A DNA stretch of 61,289 nt from Desulfoscipio geothermicus DSM 3669. Its GTDB lineage: Bacteria; Bacillota; Desulfotomaculia; Desulfotomaculales; Desulfallaceae. The stretch's first letter is position 1; each line of letters starts with the position of its first letter. The translations under genes and the position numbers were made by a program. Where the stretch lies: contig NZ_FOYM01000022.1 in NCBI RefSeq assembly GCF_900115975.1, positions 1 to 61,289 of the forward strand, read 5' to 3'. This document shows positions 1 to 9,405 of this stretch, one piece after another. The notes beneath the pieces were generated by a model. That model was not told the origin of the DNA. It made no database searches and saw nothing but the letters and a program-made list of their open reading frames with translations.

Positions 1-72
1 CATAAATAGACATGATTTTTGTCAAAATAGCCATGGTATTTTTGGTAATTATTTCTTTATTTTTCATGATAG

Positions 73-264
73 AGACGGCTTTTCGAACAGGCTCTAGAAG
101 ATGAAATTTCTAAGTTGGTAATTGGATTATATGACGAGACTTCTGGTTCACCACTACCTGAAATGAAAAATATTGCCAAAGAATGTCTTGATATATGGGA
201 TTTGATGTTTGAAAAGCAAATTGGGCCAATTAGATTCTTAAGTCAAAAACTGATGGAAAGGTGA
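73..264 (+). pseudogene. Start-less remnant of an unrecognised gene
   Basis: An open frame of about 63 codons runs from just after a stop to TGA at 262-264, without a start codon or ribosome binding site. The translation ends in a helical, acidic-then-basic stretch (KECLDIWDLMFEKQ, then SQKLMER). I do not recognise the family. The non-random amino-acid pattern and lack of a start suggest the 3' end of a degraded gene. The surrounding DNA is AT-rich and otherwise empty. Confidence 0.3.
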
Positions 265-481
265 AAAGTATTTTTAGAGTGATTTCATAGATGTAGGATG
301 GCTTGCGCTATCTGCTGAGAAATACAATGATTCATAAATAGAATACAAAGAAAATTTATCTGATTCCTATATAAAACATTATACCCGCCAAGGCCCTTCT
401 AGCATCAGGCGGCATCTTTTTTGTATCCTCAGGGCACGTTGAGTGCATAGTTCTGATAACTCGTAAAGAAAATCACCAAAG

Positions 482-503
482 AACCACTATGTATATAGTG
501 GTT
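482..503. promoter_or_regulatory. Perfect 9-bp inverted repeat, operator-like
   Basis: AACCACTAT and ATAGTGGTT are separated by four bases. No T-run follows, so a terminator is unlikely; the form suits a dimeric regulator site. The rest of 265-652 has no gene I can support. Confidence 0.35.
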
Positions 504-652
504 TGAATCAGCATAAAACACTATATATACGATTTTAGAAGTGAAAAAATAGGGCCGTTTTTTCCCAAAAATTGATGATAAACCACTGATAAAAACTTGG
601 TTATTTTAAATTTTGTAAAAAAGTAATATATCAACATTTATCGAACATTCTT

Positions 653-770
653 GGTAATATGACACCGGTGCGGGAGAGTGGTTAATTAATACTTTTCCTG
701 CACCGGTGTTTGTATAGATGGTCTGTCCCAGGATATATGTTTGACAAAAGTTAGATGCCGATCTTCCCTT
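653..770. repeat. Hairpin repeat, copy A
   Basis: About 115 bp matches copy B at 9396-9512 at roughly 85-90 percent by eye. The core at 663-708 is a long hairpin whose outer arms are CACCGGTG, with TTAATTAA in the loop. The inner stem differs between copies, yet both keep pairing. The copy overlaps the 3' end of a transposase-like fragment, so the repeat may be an IS terminus. Copies A and B bracket the multicopper oxidase genes and the large beta-helix gene. Confidence 0.75.
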
Positions 771-943
771 TCATCAGAGACTTTGCGGCTTTTTCCTTTG
801 TCTGAACGGTAGCCGGGCTTTAATCCTTCCAAGCCACCCCGGCGGTAGGCAAAAAGCCAGGCTTGCATGGTCTTGGGGTTATAGTTTTTCAGGCGCACCG
901 TAAACCTATTCAGAGAGAAAGTACGCATGCTGGAGAGCAACAC
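686..943 (-). pseudogene. Helix-turn-helix fragment of an IS transposase
   Basis: The 85-residue frame carries a segment (roughly residues 18-58) typical of the N-terminal winged helix of Mu/IS481-type DDE transposases: a 'YNPKTMQAWLFAYRRGG' core followed by LEGLKPGYRSDKGKSRK. No catalytic DDE core follows; the frame runs into repeat copy A instead. It is a remnant, probably of the element that left the flanking repeats. Copy B keeps the repeat but not the helix-turn-helix. Confidence 0.55.
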
Positions 944-949
944 CCCGGC

Positions 950-2254
950 TTAATTGGAACGGGCCATCCAGGGATTGTAAAACGGAGGTATAGGGCAGGG
1001 GATTGCGCTGCACCGGTTTGAATAGCCCGAAAAACCTGCGGAATTATATGCTCGGATTCTGTAAGTATAGGTCATAAGCGGATACACGTTATAATCTGTA
1101 TAATTAGTCAGGTTGGGAGTACTTAATACAGCAATGGTCTGAAAATGTTCGGTTCCGGTTTTACGCTCCAGCACGAAACCTAACTCGTTTGTTGACCGGT
1201 CTTTCCAGTTGAGATGGACTGCAAGTGGACGCCACGATGCCCGGCAGGTAAGGTCCGACGGCGCTTCGGGTAATTCAACGGGTTCAGGTGGTGTCACATC
1301 CAACCGGGTAGCCATCCCGCCGGGGAACTGGGTTACATTATAAAGGTGATGAAGGTCCCGGTCATGTAGATAATATTGTCCTTCGGCCTCAGCAGTAAAA
1401 ATAAGGTCGTAAGTCTCTCCTGAAGCAATGGTGATTGTGTTTTTTAAATAAGTTGCATCAATGGAGCCCTGTCGGGGTTTTAAAGGCCAGCTGTCCACAG
1501 CCGCCACCCGGGCGGTAATGCCTTCGAGGCGGAAAGTGTGGTTTTGTGAGCCGGCATTTACGCATCTTAAAAGAACCTTTTGTCCGGTGGCAGCGTTAAT
1601 TTTGGAACTCACCGGCTGGTTAACGAGGAAATCTGACTGATCGGGCAGCACGGTATGGGGAAATGAACGCCCGTTAATGACCCAGTGGTCCGGTTCAAAG
1701 CCCAGCATGTTGAATTGGTTGCCGGCCCCGATTTGGGCATTGAACCTGCTGTCCACTTCGCCCAGGATCAGCACCTTTTCCACGTCAAAGTAGGTACCGG
1801 TATTACTTCCGTAAGCGGTTTTATAATCCGGATGGACGGGATTATCTATACCCTTCGGGTGAATTACTATTGCTCCGTATAGCCCCATGGTCACCTGTTT
1901 TTCCGGACTTGTTCCGCTTTCATACAAAAACACTCCCGGGCGGGTGGCGGTAAAGGTGTAATTCACCGACCCGCCTGGGGCGGCGTGGGTATTATATGAA
2001 ACGAAAATCCCATTATCCTTAACAGGTGACGGGATAGATTCCTGGCCCGGGAAAACCAATGATACAAACTCGCTAAGATTATTGTTTAGAGTAATTATTA
2101 TTTCATCGCCAACCCTGGCCCTTATTTCAGGACCGGGAAATTGCGGCTCGCCGCCGGCTGTAGTGGCAAATCCCCAGAAAGGAACCTCCGCCTCGTCGGG
2201 AAATTTTATAGTCCCCTGTTTGGCCCATAAATTCAGGTTTATAAAACCCATCAT
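950..2254 (-). CDS. Cupredoxin/multicopper-oxidase-like protein with C-terminal FN3 domain (MCO-C)
   Basis: About 434 aa starting at ATG-ATG, chosen because AAAGGAG lies eight bases upstream; a GTG further upstream lacks such a site. The fold follows multicopper oxidases (FPGPEIRARVGDEIIITL, then 'GVFLYESGT' and 'MGLYGAIVI'). The first-domain HxH ligands are replaced: LVFPGQE stands where HYHG is expected and LYESG where YHCH is expected. The C-terminal cupredoxin part keeps only scattered His ('HDRDLHHLYN') before FPGGM. The last ~90 residues (PSDLTCRASW to SAIPC) form a fibronectin type III domain. There is no signal peptide. It overlaps the end of MCO-B and is the last gene of the run. It is probably a structural or accessory subunit rather than an active oxidase. 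Confidence 0.8.
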   Translation of the reverse strand: MMGFINLNLWAKQGTIKFPDEAEVPFWGFATTAGGEPQFPGPEIRARVGDEIIITLNNNLSEFVSLVFPGQESIPSPVKDNGIFVSYNTHAAPGGSVNYTFTATRPGVFLYESGTSPEKQVTMGLYGAIVIHPKGIDNPVHPDYKTAYGSNTGTYFDVEKVLILGEVDSRFNAQIGAGNQFNMLGFEPDHWVINGRSFPHTVLPDQSDFLVNQPVSSKINAATGQKVLLRCVNAGSQNHTFRLEGITARVAAVDSWPLKPRQGSIDATYLKNTITIASGETYDLIFTAEAEGQYYLHDRDLHHLYNVTQFPGGMATRLDVTPPEPVELPEAPSDLTCRASWRPLAVHLNWKDRSTNELGFVLERKTGTEHFQTIAVLSTPNLTNYTDYNVYPLMTYTYRIRAYNSAGFSGYSNRCSAIPCPIPPFYNPWMARSN

Positions 2255-2286
2255 TATATCTCCTTTCTGTTCAAACCGCTCAAGCA

Positions 2287-3483
2287 CTAGTACGCTTCCG
2301 TAGGCAGCATACCCTGATGGGGTGCCAAAGTTCCGGAAGGGTAAACTGCTATCATGGTCATCATTCCGCCGGGGAAGGCACCCCAGTTGGTTATCTCGGG
2401 TTCCGCATGGGAGTGGAGCATCAAGTGATATTCCCCGGCCTGGTTATAGGAAACCACGTCGGGAGGAAGCTCTCCTTTTTGACCCAAATACGGGCTGCCG
2501 CTCCACATGGTCCACCCGAGGTGGCCAATGGCCATGTTCCGCAAATTGGGCAAAGTGGTGGGTATCGGGTTGGTCACCGGGTTATAACCTAAACCGGTCC
2601 AGGTATATATTTGGTCATAGGTCTGGCCCGCCCCCGTAAGGACGGTAAACCTTTTATATGACAGGTCGGTAGTACCTCCACCGTTTTGATTCCGTAATAA
2701 CCTTCCGTCCAAACCCACTAACCGGGTATGGTTGCCGTGCGGGTGCAAGGGATGGTTTTCCACTCCGGCCCCGGCATAGCGTATGAGCACTTTTTCGCCG
2801 GGTTCCATCATGATCATGGAGCTGCAGGGTTGATTGGGCAAATGGGGGACGTTGTCGGGAAGCATGGTATCACCGGCGCACCGGCCGTTAATTGTCCAGT
2901 ACCTGGGTTTATACGCCTCGTATGGCTGACCATATTCCACGGCCTGGTGAAAGTCGGGGTCTATCTCGCCGGTAATTAGTAGATATTCCCGGTTAAATTC
3001 GGTGTCGGTGCCCGCTCCGTAGGCAGTTTTATACTGGCTGTCATGGGGTGTGTAATCGCACGGCCGGACGATAATGGCCCCGTACAATCCCATTTGTAAC
3101 TGTTTGAAGGGGTTTGTTCCGCTCTCATAGAGGAAAGTACCCGGGCTGGCGGCGGTAAAGGTATAGGTAATGGTTTCACCGGGCAGGGCATGGTTGGTCA
3201 AGGAAACCAGGATGTCGTTTTCATACTGGGGCTGAACCGGCTGTCCGTTTGCCTTTACATTTTCCTGCCCGGGAAAAAGCAGGGATACCGGCTCCTTGAG
3301 GTTGTTGGTCAAGTTAACGGTAACCACGGTTTCAGTTATGGGCGCCTCTTGCTTTACTATAATAGTGGGGCCGGGGAGCCGGGCAGAGCCTCCCTCTTGG
3401 TCGGTAAAACCCCAAATATATATGCTTTTGCCGTCCGGGGTGCTGATATAACCGTCCGTTGCCCACAAATTTACGGTAGGCAT
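2287..3483 (-). CDS. Multicopper-oxidase-like protein with domain-3-type copper motifs (MCO-B)
   Basis: 398 aa; AAAGGAGAGG stands upstream of the ATG. The N-terminal cupredoxin domain is degenerate like that of MCO-C (LLFPGQE, 'FLYESGTNP'). The C-terminal domain keeps typical trinuclear-cluster motifs: HPLHPHG (His244, 247, 249) and HSHAEP (His357, 359), followed by FPGGMM. No Cys sits between the last two His, so a type 1 site in this domain is doubtful. Its ligands complement those of MCO-A encoded just upstream, which suggests a mixed assembly (inference). No signal peptide is present, as in the spore-coat oxidase CotA. Confidence 0.85.
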   Translation of the reverse strand: MPTVNLWATDGYISTPDGKSIYIWGFTDQEGGSARLPGPTIIVKQEAPITETVVTVNLTNNLKEPVSLLFPGQENVKANGQPVQPQYENDILVSLTNHALPGETITYTFTAASPGTFLYESGTNPFKQLQMGLYGAIIVRPCDYTPHDSQYKTAYGAGTDTEFNREYLLITGEIDPDFHQAVEYGQPYEAYKPRYWTINGRCAGDTMLPDNVPHLPNQPCSSMIMMEPGEKVLIRYAGAGVENHPLHPHGNHTRLVGLDGRLLRNQNGGGTTDLSYKRFTVLTGAGQTYDQIYTWTGLGYNPVTNPIPTTLPNLRNMAIGHLGWTMWSGSPYLGQKGELPPDVVSYNQAGEYHLMLHSHAEPEITNWGAFPGGMMTMIAVYPSGTLAPHQGMLPTEAY

Positions 3484-3513
3484 AGATTATTCCTCTCCTT
3501 TGGGTTATACTTA

Positions 3514-4566
3514 TTAGGATTGGTTGGGCTCCGTCTGGGGCGGCAGTGTTCCGGGTTCAAAAATCTGCACTTCGGTGATCATTCCACCCGGCCCCATCCC
3601 GGCCAGGGTATTTTTAATTAAATTTCGGTTATACAAAGGTAAAGTGAGGGGATAAGTATCCTCTGCTTCGGGTGCGGTAAATATGGCGTCCGTAGACTGC
3701 CCCGGGGCTATATAAATGATGTTTTTGTTATAAAAAAGATCTTCCCCGTACAGACCCGCCGGGCGCATGGCATCCAATCCGACCACCTTCATTACGGCAC
3801 CGAGCAGTTCGATGGCGTGCTGCTGAAAGCCCAGGTTAACAAAGCGCAGCAACACCTTTTCACCGGCGTGTGCCTTTATCAGTGCAGGCCATGGCTGCTG
3901 CCGCAATCTGCAAGCTGATGTTGATGCAATGGTATCCGGGTAAGAACGGCCGTTGATAAACCAGTAAGTTGGTTTATAATTCGTCCAATCCGGTTCCTGC
4001 ACCGTGGCAACCAAATTGTGGATCGTACAATCCAGTTCGTGCAGGAAGATAAAGTACTCCCGGTCATATTCCGTTCCGGTGCCGTAACCGTACGCAGTTT
4101 TGTAATCCGGGTCTGCCGGGTCATAGTCCCGGGGCCGGACGACCAGCGGCCCCACCATGCCCATTTGGATATGTTCCACGGGCTCATGGTGACAGTGATA
4201 CATATAGGTGCCGGGATCCAGGGGTTTGTAATGGAATACAAAATCCCTGCCTACGGGGACGGCCACGGATGCTTCCGGAACGCCGTCATAAATCGCCATC
4301 TGGTTTGGGAATCCGTGATAGTGTATGGTGTGCGGGTCATCCAGGTCCGGCCTGGTGGGAGTTCCCACGTTGGTTAGTGTAAGATATACCTCATCTCCCA
4401 CTTGTAGTACCAGCGGTGGGGCCATAAGTTCGGCTTTGCCCCTGTAATTAAAGATTTCATTCTCCGGTACCCCGGTTATATTTACGAACCCGAAAATGTA
4501 ATGACTTCGACCGTCGGGAGTGTCAACCCACCCGTCGGTGGCCGCCAGTCGTATATCCACTCTCAT
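3514..4566 (-). CDS. Multicopper-oxidase-like protein with HYH and HCH motifs (MCO-A)
   Basis: 350 aa from the ATG preceded by AAAGGAGGTAACAGG; the longer frame upstream is not needed. The N-terminal cupredoxin domain has an HYHG motif (His82, His84) and YHCHHEPVEHIQMGM (His124, Cys125, His126, His132, Met135/137), which supplies type 1 and type 2/3 ligands. The C-terminal domain carries only isolated His (GFQQHAIEL). The protein is short for a three-domain oxidase (usually ~500 aa) and fits a two-domain arrangement. It follows the 1555-aa gene by about 100 bp and precedes MCO-B and MCO-C on the same strand. The substrate is not evident; Mn(II), Fe(II) or phenolics are all possible. Confidence 0.87.
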   Translation of the reverse strand: MRVDIRLAATDGWVDTPDGRSHYIFGFVNITGVPENEIFNYRGKAELMAPPLVLQVGDEVYLTLTNVGTPTRPDLDDPHTIHYHGFPNQMAIYDGVPEASVAVPVGRDFVFHYKPLDPGTYMYHCHHEPVEHIQMGMVGPLVVRPRDYDPADPDYKTAYGYGTGTEYDREYFIFLHELDCTIHNLVATVQEPDWTNYKPTYWFINGRSYPDTIASTSACRLRQQPWPALIKAHAGEKVLLRFVNLGFQQHAIELLGAVMKVVGLDAMRPAGLYGEDLFYNKNIIYIAPGQSTDAIFTAPEAEDTYPLTLPLYNRNLIKNTLAGMGPGGMITEVQIFEPGTLPPQTEPNQS

Positions 4567-4663
4567 CCTGTTACCTCCTTTGGCCTGGTGATTCGTTGCC
4601 GGGACGGACCGGCAGGCGCACAGCCTCCCGGTCCGTCCCGGCAAACGGCGTTTAATTGCCGGT

Positions 4664-7600
4664 TTACTCCCGGTACTGATCCGCCCCGATGTCTATGCCG
4701 GGACCCCTGCTGTCTCCGTCAAAGTCATCCGTCGGGGTACTGTAGCCTTCAAAGGATCCGGTACCCCGGCCGATCACCGGAGAACCGCCGGTCAGATGAT
4801 AATCCCCTTCGAGCTCCGGTACGGCGGTAACTATGATGACACTCTTAAAATCCGGCTGGGCGGCGAAGGTGGCGGCTCTTACAGTGGTATCGTACTGTTG
4901 TACAAAAGCCGGGTTAGCTACTAAATTATTGCCACCCCCCGGGTATTCTTCAGTCAGGCTGCAGTAATGGGGGCTAAATGTTCCGGACGTGCCGAAAACC
5001 TCCAGGTCCATCACTCCGCCTTCGGCCAACTGCAGGGTCTGCAAATCAAAATAATAAGCCCGGTTATCCCAGAAGATATTGTTAAACAGTACCGGATCGC
5101 TGAAATCAGGCGAACCCGGGGGCAAAACAGCCCGGAAGGCCGTGCTGTGAACTTCACTGACCAGACCGGCCCCGTGGGGCGACCGGTCGCTGTCTTCGGC
5201 CGTGGCGGTGGAAATATTTTTGGCAATGGTATTGTTATAAATAATTACATTTGAGGCGTCGTCAAGGGCTATACCGCCGCCCAGGTCTGTGGATACGTTA
5301 TTGACGATCATGTTGTTGTAGATCTTAATTTCATAAGTGGTGGGCTGCAGCAGCCTGATGCCGCCGCCGTCGTCGTTGGCCAGGTTGCCCTGGATCAGAT
5401 TGTTATAGATACTGACGCTGCCCGAGCCGGGGGAGAGTTCCCCGGGCGGCTTGGGTAGTTCCCCGCCTACCAGTATCCCGGCTCCTTCGTCAAAGGAAGC
5501 GTTAAAGAGTATACAGTTGTGATGGATGCTCCCGTTATGGCTCAGGCCGTAGTGGGAAATACCACCGCCGTATTCGGCGGAGTAGTTCCCGCAGATTTTA
5601 TTATGATCAATTTCGTAATTATCCGCGCCGTTAAAAACACCTATTCCACCGGCCAGGTTAAGTCCGCCGTTATTCAGGATGCGGTTGTGATGTATCCTGA
5701 TGTTCTCATTATGGTTGCTGCCCGCATAAGGTTTACCGATGGTAACGGCGCCGCCGAATCCCCCGGAATTACTTTGCATAATGTTATTGCTTATTTCCAG
5801 GTACCGGCAGTAAGCATTAACGTATATGCCTCCTGCACCGTTGCCCCTGGCGTTGATAATGCTAAAACCGTCAATTAGGGAGCTAAACTGCATGTCCAGA
5901 TCCCCGTCTTTGGCCAGTACGGTCATTGCTTGGCCTTCGTAAATATCAGGGGTATCAATATAATCATAGTCAATGGTGCTTAAAAGGTTGCGCCATGGCG
6001 CAGGGTCCGTGAGGAAGAACCGGCCGTCGATGGTTGAACCCTCTACGGCTACCGGGTTTCCGTCCGGACCGTCGGGGTTAATGCCTCCGGGCCCCATTCC
6101 CTGCAGTTTCAACCTCTTGATCGGACCACCGGTTTGCCTGGAATATAATATGGGATTTTCGTAGTAAGTGCCCGGATGGACAACGATTAACGTTTCACCG
6201 GCGGCAGCATTGACTGCTTCCTGAATGGTGGCGTAATCCCCGGTGCCGTCCTGCTTAACATGCAACACCCTGGGGTTATAAACGCTGCCCAATACATGAA
6301 TGGTAATCCCGGTGGGGCTTACCTCGCCGTTGTCACCGGTTACCAGCAATTGCCCCGTTCCACCCTGATCGGAGACAATGGACGGCAGTATTTTTACCGT
6401 GATGGATGTATTATTCCAAGCCAGCACCTCAACATGGCTGTCGTCGCCGTTTATAGTTACTCTCCCCCCGCCCTGTGCGGTACCGAAATCAAGCCCGGTC
6501 AGGGTTATGATTCTTTCTTGGCCCGTCACTACCACCCGGTCTACCCTGAATATTTGCGGTATACCGCGCTCCACATTGCACTGCGGGGGGCGGGCAAACT
6601 GTGACCCGCTGTGGGCAACAAAGGCGGTTATGGGGAATAACGCTACATCTGCATAAGTGGTTTTCCCCGGCCATACGTCAAACACCAGGTTTAGGGTCTG
6701 GTAATTGGGATTATAATTAAGGTTTGGTTGGCCGGGGTCACCGGGGTCGTTGCCTACAACCCGGTACATATGCGGGACTAACCCGGATGGGGTGGGTACG
6801 TTGGCGGTGTAGGTTGAGGGCAGCAGCACTTCAAAAATACCGTTTTTGTCCGAGTATACCGTGGTAATTAGTCTACCGTTGTAGTCCCTGATGCCGACGG
6901 GGGTATGGGGAATGCCTCTTTTATCGCCGTAAAAAATGAGATTGGGGTCGGTTTCAATATTTACATCGTCCGACAGTAAACCCAGGATCCTGCCGGGAAT
7001 GGGGACATCCGTATACAGGAAGAAATCTGCCGCCGCGTTTTCCCCGTTTCCCAGGATTACCTCTTTCATGTTGCAAAGAGGCCGGTATTCACCGTCGTAG
7101 GGGCTCCGGGGGTCCTGCACCTTGTGCAGTTTTCCGGCGCAGGGGGGGGCGGGAATCCAGGCCCGGCTTTCGGGCACTGGTTTTGTTTCCGGACATACCG
7201 GTTCCCCGTTTTCCTCGAAGGGAAAATCAGTGTTCATAACATACCTGTCACCTTGGTCGGTGTTTACAGACTCCTCTGCTACCACCCTGTATAACGGCCT
7301 CGGGCCGCCGTCCGGAAGGGGGTTGTTATAGTCCGCCTGTGGGACTGCTTCAACGTAGTAGGTTCCGGCCGGCAGTGGTTCCGTCAGGTATTCGCCGGTG
7401 TCAGGATCAGTTACCGGCCGGTAATTTTCGTCAAGGATCCATTTTTCTTCAAAGGCATAACCTCCGTCAAATACTCCCGGCCTGACCTGGTTCCCCAGGC
7501 TGGGCTTTTCGATACACCGGGGGTCCTCCGGACCATAGGGAGGAACACAACCCGTGGGGTGGGTCCAGGCGTCCGTTTCAACGGTGTTGATCAGGATAAG

Positions 7601-9331
7601 GGTTCCATCGTCGTTTTTTTGATAAAGATTTACCGTTACTCCGGGTATACCGGGTTCGTAATCCTCTGCCGCGGCATAACGGGGATCAAATTCATTGCGC
7701 ATGGTGGCGTAATAAACAATACCGGTTATACCCCCGTTTTCGCCCGGTTTATAAGTTCGCTTACCGAAATCTATATAGTTGGTACTGCCGGCCCAGGTTA
7801 ATACGGCAGCAGTCAGCGCCCCGTCAAACACTTCGGGCACGGGGTAACGTCCTTCGGGATTGGCGGCAACTCCTGTTCGGGCTAAACGGGTAAAGCTCAC
7901 CTCTGCCACAGTAAAACGTTCCAGTTCAAATACCTCGTTGAAATTGTAATTGCCTTCAGAATCAGTGATGGTTGCGTATTGAATTGAAGCATCTTTAAAA
8001 CGCGTGAGCACCCCCGTGAAGGGAATACCTTTTTCACCGGGGTCGGGGATACCGTTTTCATTATTATCCATAAACACTTTTCCTTTAATCCAGCCGTACC
8101 AGCGGGGAATTGCTATTTGCCCCGGGTAATTCACCGGGTCATCTTCCACCACCACGTCCCAGGAACCGTTTGGGCCAGGTACTTGCACCGTGCGAAAAGA
8201 GATGATATAATCCAGGAATTCATCCCAAACGGCCATCTGGTACAAACCAGGAAGAACATTCTTAATGTAAAAAGAACCGTTCTCTTCTCCGCGGCCCAGG
8301 TAGACCTGCTGGTCGTTACCCCCGATATCAGTTAGGGCAATCCAGGGACGCTTTACCGGCTCTCCCATCAAAATTGGCACATTGGGAGCTTCAAACTCAA
8401 GAACCGTGCGCACTTGCCCCCGGATAAAGCCCCTGGTCTCTCCCGGTTGAGGGGCAGGAAACTCCATAGGCCGGACGAATCCGAACCATACCAACGGAAA
8501 ACGGTAGAAGAACTCATCGACATAGCCGTCATTTCCTTCCTCCACCCAGGCGTCAATAACATGCGTTCCCTCAATGGTGGTGGTCTGTACCCAGTCCGTC
8601 CCGTCAGGCGGGATTGCCTGCACTCCGTATTTGCCCGGGGGAATGTTTTCCACCACGGCATAACCCTCTGCATCGCTCAATATAACTCCACCGGTATTGG
8701 GTATGGGAACAGGTTTGCCGTCGGCATCGAAAATAATATTTCCGTGGCCATCTTTCTGATATTGGGTTCCCAGTGGGTTTCCGAAATAATCTACGGTTAA
8801 TTCACCCACCGCGTCTTCAATAATAATGCGGAATCCTTCCAGCCCTGTTTCGGAAGGCAGGTCCGGCTCCCCGTTGACCGGCTGGTTGTCGTGAAAAACA
8901 AAAGCCCGGATTTTACTTAGTGGAAGGGGGTGGGGGAGCAGTTCAACGACAACTTCCGCATCACTGCCGTCCACTGTGACCCAGTTACCGCCCAGCTTGT
9001 ATCCCGGCGCCCTGGCGGACACAAGATAACTGCCGTCGGGCACGTAAACAACGGGGTTGGCGGAATCTCCCACGGTAACTACCGGGCTGTGGCTTGCCGG
9101 GGGGTTAATGGAAGGAATTTTGCTTTCATCAATTTGATCAGCAGGCACTCCTAATTGCGGGTCACCGATATTGTTCCGGTTAATAATAAACTTGAAATCA
9201 TCAAGGGGAACCGGTGAACCGTTACTCCGGCGGCCGAAGACTTTAACCGTAAGAGCCCGTATTTCCGTTGCCGTACTGGATGTGGCAGGACGTTTACCTG
9301 AATCAATTGATGAAAATACGTCGCTGGCCAT
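4664..9331 (-). CDS. Giant surface protein: SdrD-B-like repeats, IPT/TIG domain, parallel beta-helix
   Basis: 1555 aa; AAGGAGG precedes the ATG. The N-terminal two thirds holds several carboxypeptidase-regulatory/SdrD-B-like beta-sandwich units, for example VFMDNNENGIPDPGEKGI near residue 430 and others near 140 and 535. An IPT/TIG domain lies near residues 920-1010. A pectate-lyase-like right-handed beta-helix starts near 1022 (HVKQDGTGDYATIQEAV), with many 'NNI/NNTI' turns and glycine-rich stretches. There is no Sec signal peptide, LPXTG or transmembrane anchor, which would suit assembly on a spore from the mother cell. It heads a run with three oxidase-like genes, so it may be their scaffold. 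Both points are inference. Confidence 0.85.
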   Translation of the reverse strand: MASDVFSSIDSGKRPATSSTATEIRALTVKVFGRRSNGSPVPLDDFKFIINRNNIGDPQLGVPADQIDESKIPSINPPASHSPVVTVGDSANPVVYVPDGSYLVSARAPGYKLGGNWVTVDGSDAEVVVELLPHPLPLSKIRAFVFHDNQPVNGEPDLPSETGLEGFRIIIEDAVGELTVDYFGNPLGTQYQKDGHGNIIFDADGKPVPIPNTGGVILSDAEGYAVVENIPPGKYGVQAIPPDGTDWVQTTTIEGTHVIDAWVEEGNDGYVDEFFYRFPLVWFGFVRPMEFPAPQPGETRGFIRGQVRTVLEFEAPNVPILMGEPVKRPWIALTDIGGNDQQVYLGRGEENGSFYIKNVLPGLYQMAVWDEFLDYIISFRTVQVPGPNGSWDVVVEDDPVNYPGQIAIPRWYGWIKGKVFMDNNENGIPDPGEKGIPFTGVLTRFKDASIQYATITDSEGNYNFNEVFELERFTVAEVSFTRLARTGVAANPEGRYPVPEVFDGALTAAVLTWAGSTNYIDFGKRTYKPGENGGITGIVYYATMRNEFDPRYAAAEDYEPGIPGVTVNLYQKNDDGTLILINTVETDAWTHPTGCVPPYGPEDPRCIEKPSLGNQVRPGVFDGGYAFEEKWILDENYRPVTDPDTGEYLTEPLPAGTYYVEAVPQADYNNPLPDGGPRPLYRVVAEESVNTDQGDRYVMNTDFPFEENGEPVCPETKPVPESRAWIPAPPCAGKLHKVQDPRSPYDGEYRPLCNMKEVILGNGENAAADFFLYTDVPIPGRILGLLSDDVNIETDPNLIFYGDKRGIPHTPVGIRDYNGRLITTVYSDKNGIFEVLLPSTYTANVPTPSGLVPHMYRVVGNDPGDPGQPNLNYNPNYQTLNLVFDVWPGKTTYADVALFPITAFVAHSGSQFARPPQCNVERGIPQIFRVDRVVVTGQERIITLTGLDFGTAQGGGRVTINGDDSHVEVLAWNNTSITVKILPSIVSDQGGTGQLLVTGDNGEVSPTGITIHVLGSVYNPRVLHVKQDGTGDYATIQEAVNAAAGETLIVVHPGTYYENPILYSRQTGGPIKRLKLQGMGPGGINPDGPDGNPVAVEGSTIDGRFFLTDPAPWRNLLSTIDYDYIDTPDIYEGQAMTVLAKDGDLDMQFSSLIDGFSIINARGNGAGGIYVNAYCRYLEISNNIMQSNSGGFGGAVTIGKPYAGSNHNENIRIHHNRILNNGGLNLAGGIGVFNGADNYEIDHNKICGNYSAEYGGGISHYGLSHNGSIHHNCILFNASFDEGAGILVGGELPKPPGELSPGSGSVSIYNNLIQGNLANDDGGGIRLLQPTTYEIKIYNNMIVNNVSTDLGGGIALDDASNVIIYNNTIAKNISTATAEDSDRSPHGAGLVSEVHSTAFRAVLPPGSPDFSDPVLFNNIFWDNRAYYFDLQTLQLAEGGVMDLEVFGTSGTFSPHYCSLTEEYPGGGNNLVANPAFVQQYDTTVRAATFAAQPDFKSVIIVTAVPELEGDYHLTGGSPVIGRGTGSFEGYSTPTDDFDGDSRGPGIDIGADQYRE

Positions 9332-9377
9332 TTTTTACTAGCCTCCTTCAATGGGTTTAATACAATTTAGCCAAAAA

Positions 9378-9405
9378 AGTTTATCCTGGACTCCTGGCAA
9401 TATGA
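9378..9405 (-). promoter_or_regulatory. Possible sigma-E-type sporulation promoter
   Basis: On the minus strand TCATATT (9399-9405) is followed after 13 bases by GATAAACT (9378-9385). The first fits the sigma-E -35 consensus; the second matches 6 of 8 positions of its -10 consensus. The predicted start lies about 40 bases before the large gene. The -35 half is part of hairpin repeat B, and copy A (656-662) has the same arrangement. This is an AT-rich match only. Confidence 0.3.

Noticed and set aside
1685-9154. Many plus-strand open frames of 60-140 codons across the oxidase locus
   Set aside because: They mirror GC-rich codons of the minus-strand genes, lack ribosome sites and family patterns.
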